Of a DNA stretch of 59,863 nt, positions 58,843 through 59,863 are shown piece by piece. The stretch's first letter is position 1, and every line of letters begins with the position of its first letter. Source of the stretch: an uncultured Sphingomonadales bacterium (GTDB taxonomy: Bacteria; Pseudomonadota; Alphaproteobacteria; Sphingomonadales; Sphingomonadaceae). A program made the translations under genes and the position numbers. The DNA is taken from the NCBI GenBank assembly GCA_903868245.1, contig CAIPUN010000074.1, positions 1 to 59,863 of the forward strand, read 5' to 3'. The notes under the pieces were generated by a model. It was not told the DNA's origin. It made no database searches and was given only the letters and a program-made list of their open reading frames with translations.

Positions 58843-59784
58843 TTATAACTGAAGCTTGCTTAACAGAAGCTGCATGTCTTCTGGTATACCGCATTCAAAC
58901 CGTAAAGTTCCGCCGGTGATGGGATGAATAAACCCCAAAGAGGCGGCGTGCAATGCTTGACGGTCGAATTTGGCCTGATTTGGACCAATTTTGTAGTGGT
59001 TTTGTCGATTAGAATAGACGCTATCGCCGATGAGCGGATGGCCGATATGCGCCATGTGCACACGAACCTGATGCGTCCGCCCCGTTTCCAGCGTGCATTC
59101 GACCATCGCTGTTTTGGCAAAGGCCTCCACCATGCGGTAATGCGTGACGGCGTGCCGACCCTTTGATTCGGGCAGCACCGCCATTTTCTTTCGGTTTGTT
59201 GTGGATCGGCCAATTTGTGTGCGCACCGTGCCAGCAGGGGGCGCGGGAATGCCGTTTACGATTGCGATATATTTGCGTTCGATGTCATGCGCGGCAAAAA
59301 GCTTCGCGAGGCCCTCATGCGCGGCATCGCTCTTGGCGACGACCAGAAGCCCCGAAGTATCCTTGTCAATGCGATGAACGATGCCGGGGCGCTCGACCCC
59401 GCCAATGCCCGATAGCTTGCCCTGGCAATGATGCAGCAGCGCGTTGACGAGGGTGCCATCGCTATGACCCGCTGCAGGATGCACGACGAGCCCGGCAGGC
59501 TTGTTGACGATGATCAAATGTTCATCTTCAAAAACCACGTCCAACGCAATGTTCTGCGCCATTGCTTTGTCGGGGATTGGGGCAGGGACATTAAGCTCAA
59601 AATTCTGGCCCGCCATTTTCTTGCTGCCGGCGTCGGTAAAGACCTGACCATTGATGCGCAGCGCGGCGTCAGCGATCAAAGCCTGTATGCGCGCGCGTGA
59701 ATATTGCGGCAATGCAGCGGCGAGCGCGCTATCCAGTCGTCCGGCACCCAAAACGCCTGTAAATGTGGTAATTTCCCCAACCAT
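58843..59784 (-). CDS. rluD: 23S rRNA pseudouridine synthase RluD family
   Basis: Converts uridines of 23S rRNA (in E. coli 1911, 1915 and 1917) to pseudouridine, important for ribosome assembly. The 313 residues have an N-terminal S4 RNA-binding domain (RLDSALAAALPQYSRARIQALI) and the RluA-type catalytic domain with IVHRIDKDTSGLLVVAKSD, whose first Asp is the nucleophile, then the TGRTHQVRVHMAHIGHPLIGD motif. RluC cannot be excluded. ATG 59784 is the first plausible start. rpoH lies 73 bases downstream on the same strand. Confidence 0.92.
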   Translation of the reverse strand: MVGEITTFTGVLGAGRLDSALAAALPQYSRARIQALIADAALRINGQVFTDAGSKKMAGQNFELNVPAPIPDKAMAQNIALDVVFEDEHLIIVNKPAGLVVHPAAGHSDGTLVNALLHHCQGKLSGIGGVERPGIVHRIDKDTSGLLVVAKSDAAHEGLAKLFAAHDIERKYIAIVNGIPAPPAGTVRTQIGRSTTNRKKMAVLPESKGRHAVTHYRMVEAFAKTAMVECTLETGRTHQVRVHMAHIGHPLIGDSVYSNRQNHYKIGPNQAKFDRQALHAASLGFIHPITGGTLRFECGIPEDMQLLLSKLQL

Positions 59785-59800
59785 CGCCTAGACATGGGTG

Positions 59801-59863
59801 ATGGCTTTGCATTTATCAAGCAGCGACTGGCGACAACTTCTGGACTGGGCAGAAAGTGCAGGG
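59801..59863 (+). CDS. Start of a divergent gene, cut by the window end (possibly M67 metallopeptidase)
   Basis: Only 21 codons are visible, from ATG 59801: MALHLSSSDW followed by RQLLDWAESAG. The frame is open to the end. The pattern of a short strand, then a helix with DWAESAG, resembles the N-terminus of JAMM/M67-family metallopeptidases, which I recall near rluD in some sphingomonads; the diagnostic EACG and HxH motifs would lie beyond the window. This is a guess from a very short fragment. Another in-frame-free ATG at 59794 gives a different frame. Confidence 0.3.
   Translation, partial: MALHLSSSDWRQLLDWAESAG

Overview
This window is a continuous stretch of core chromosome from an alphaproteobacterium, most likely a sphingomonad (Sphingomonadales, Sphingorhabdus/Sphingopyxis-like; inferred from gene order and protein style, not from a search). 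The evidence is the cckA-recA-alaS order, the pckA / chvI-chvG-hprK-rapZ-PTS-IIA-HPr block, the tig-clpP-clpX block, GTTC-N7-GTTC LexA boxes and a large TonB-dependent receptor with an N-terminal carboxypeptidase-regulatory-like domain. Gene density is very high, and many neighbours overlap by 1-4 bases. I see no prophage, insertion sequence, CRISPR array, defence island or plasmid-type module.

Layout. 1-6.8 kb: 3' part of aspS, a PPK2 polyphosphate kinase, greB, a soluble lytic transglycosylase, then dapA-smpB-DUF2062. 6.9-14.9 kb: cckA (cell-cycle hybrid kinase), recA under a LexA box, an arginase-family enzyme, a glutathione S-transferase and alaS. 14.9-21 kb: a Kef-type antiporter, icd, the phosphatidylethanolamine pair psd-pssA, and rmuC with its own LexA box. 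21-26.2 kb: a tightly overlapping leftward operon, chvI-chvG-hprK-rapZ-IIA-ptsH-rRNA methyltransferase. It joins envelope/acid sensing to a regulatory, non-transporting PTS. Divergent from it is pckA, whose leader carries two perfect palindromes. 28-36 kb: a small unknown protein, an NfeD-like fragment, an M28 peptidase, guaB, an RsmB-type methyltransferase, a TPR protein, rppH, an HSL-type esterase and a YdjM-type membrane protein. 36-45 kb: phrB, an SDR, purF, hisI, a degenerate dihydroorotase with pyrB, ruvX, a DUF3089 hydrolase. 44.7-49.9 kb: gatC-gatA-gatB, tRNA-Leu(UAG) and tig. 50-59.9 kb: an unknown exported triple-repeat protein, clpP-clpX, an Oar-like TonB receptor, mtgA, rpoH, rluD and the first codons of a further gene.

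How the parts connect. DNA repair is represented by recA and rmuC (both with LexA boxes), phrB and ruvX. Protein quality control is represented by tig, clpP, clpX and rpoH, with a candidate sigma-32 promoter in front of clpP. Nucleotide synthesis is represented by guaB, purF, pyrB and its non-catalytic partner. Central carbon control is represented by icd, pckA and the HPr/HPr-kinase/ChvGI block.

The non-coding signals that stand out are a family of three paired stem-loop (REP-like) elements confined to 37.7-45.1 kb, one continuing into a 19-bp tandem array; the pckA palindromes; the second LexA box; and hairpins next to some start codons. The least explained proteins are the triple cysteine-paired TonB-C-like protein between tig and clpP, the 150-residue protein after pckA, and the truncated NfeD-like protein. 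I found no convincing new multi-gene system; the findings below are candidates of modest size. No intergenic stretch exceeds 300 bases; the longest are 28754-29046 (a possible gene remnant) and 53297-53559 (a palindrome and the receptor leader).
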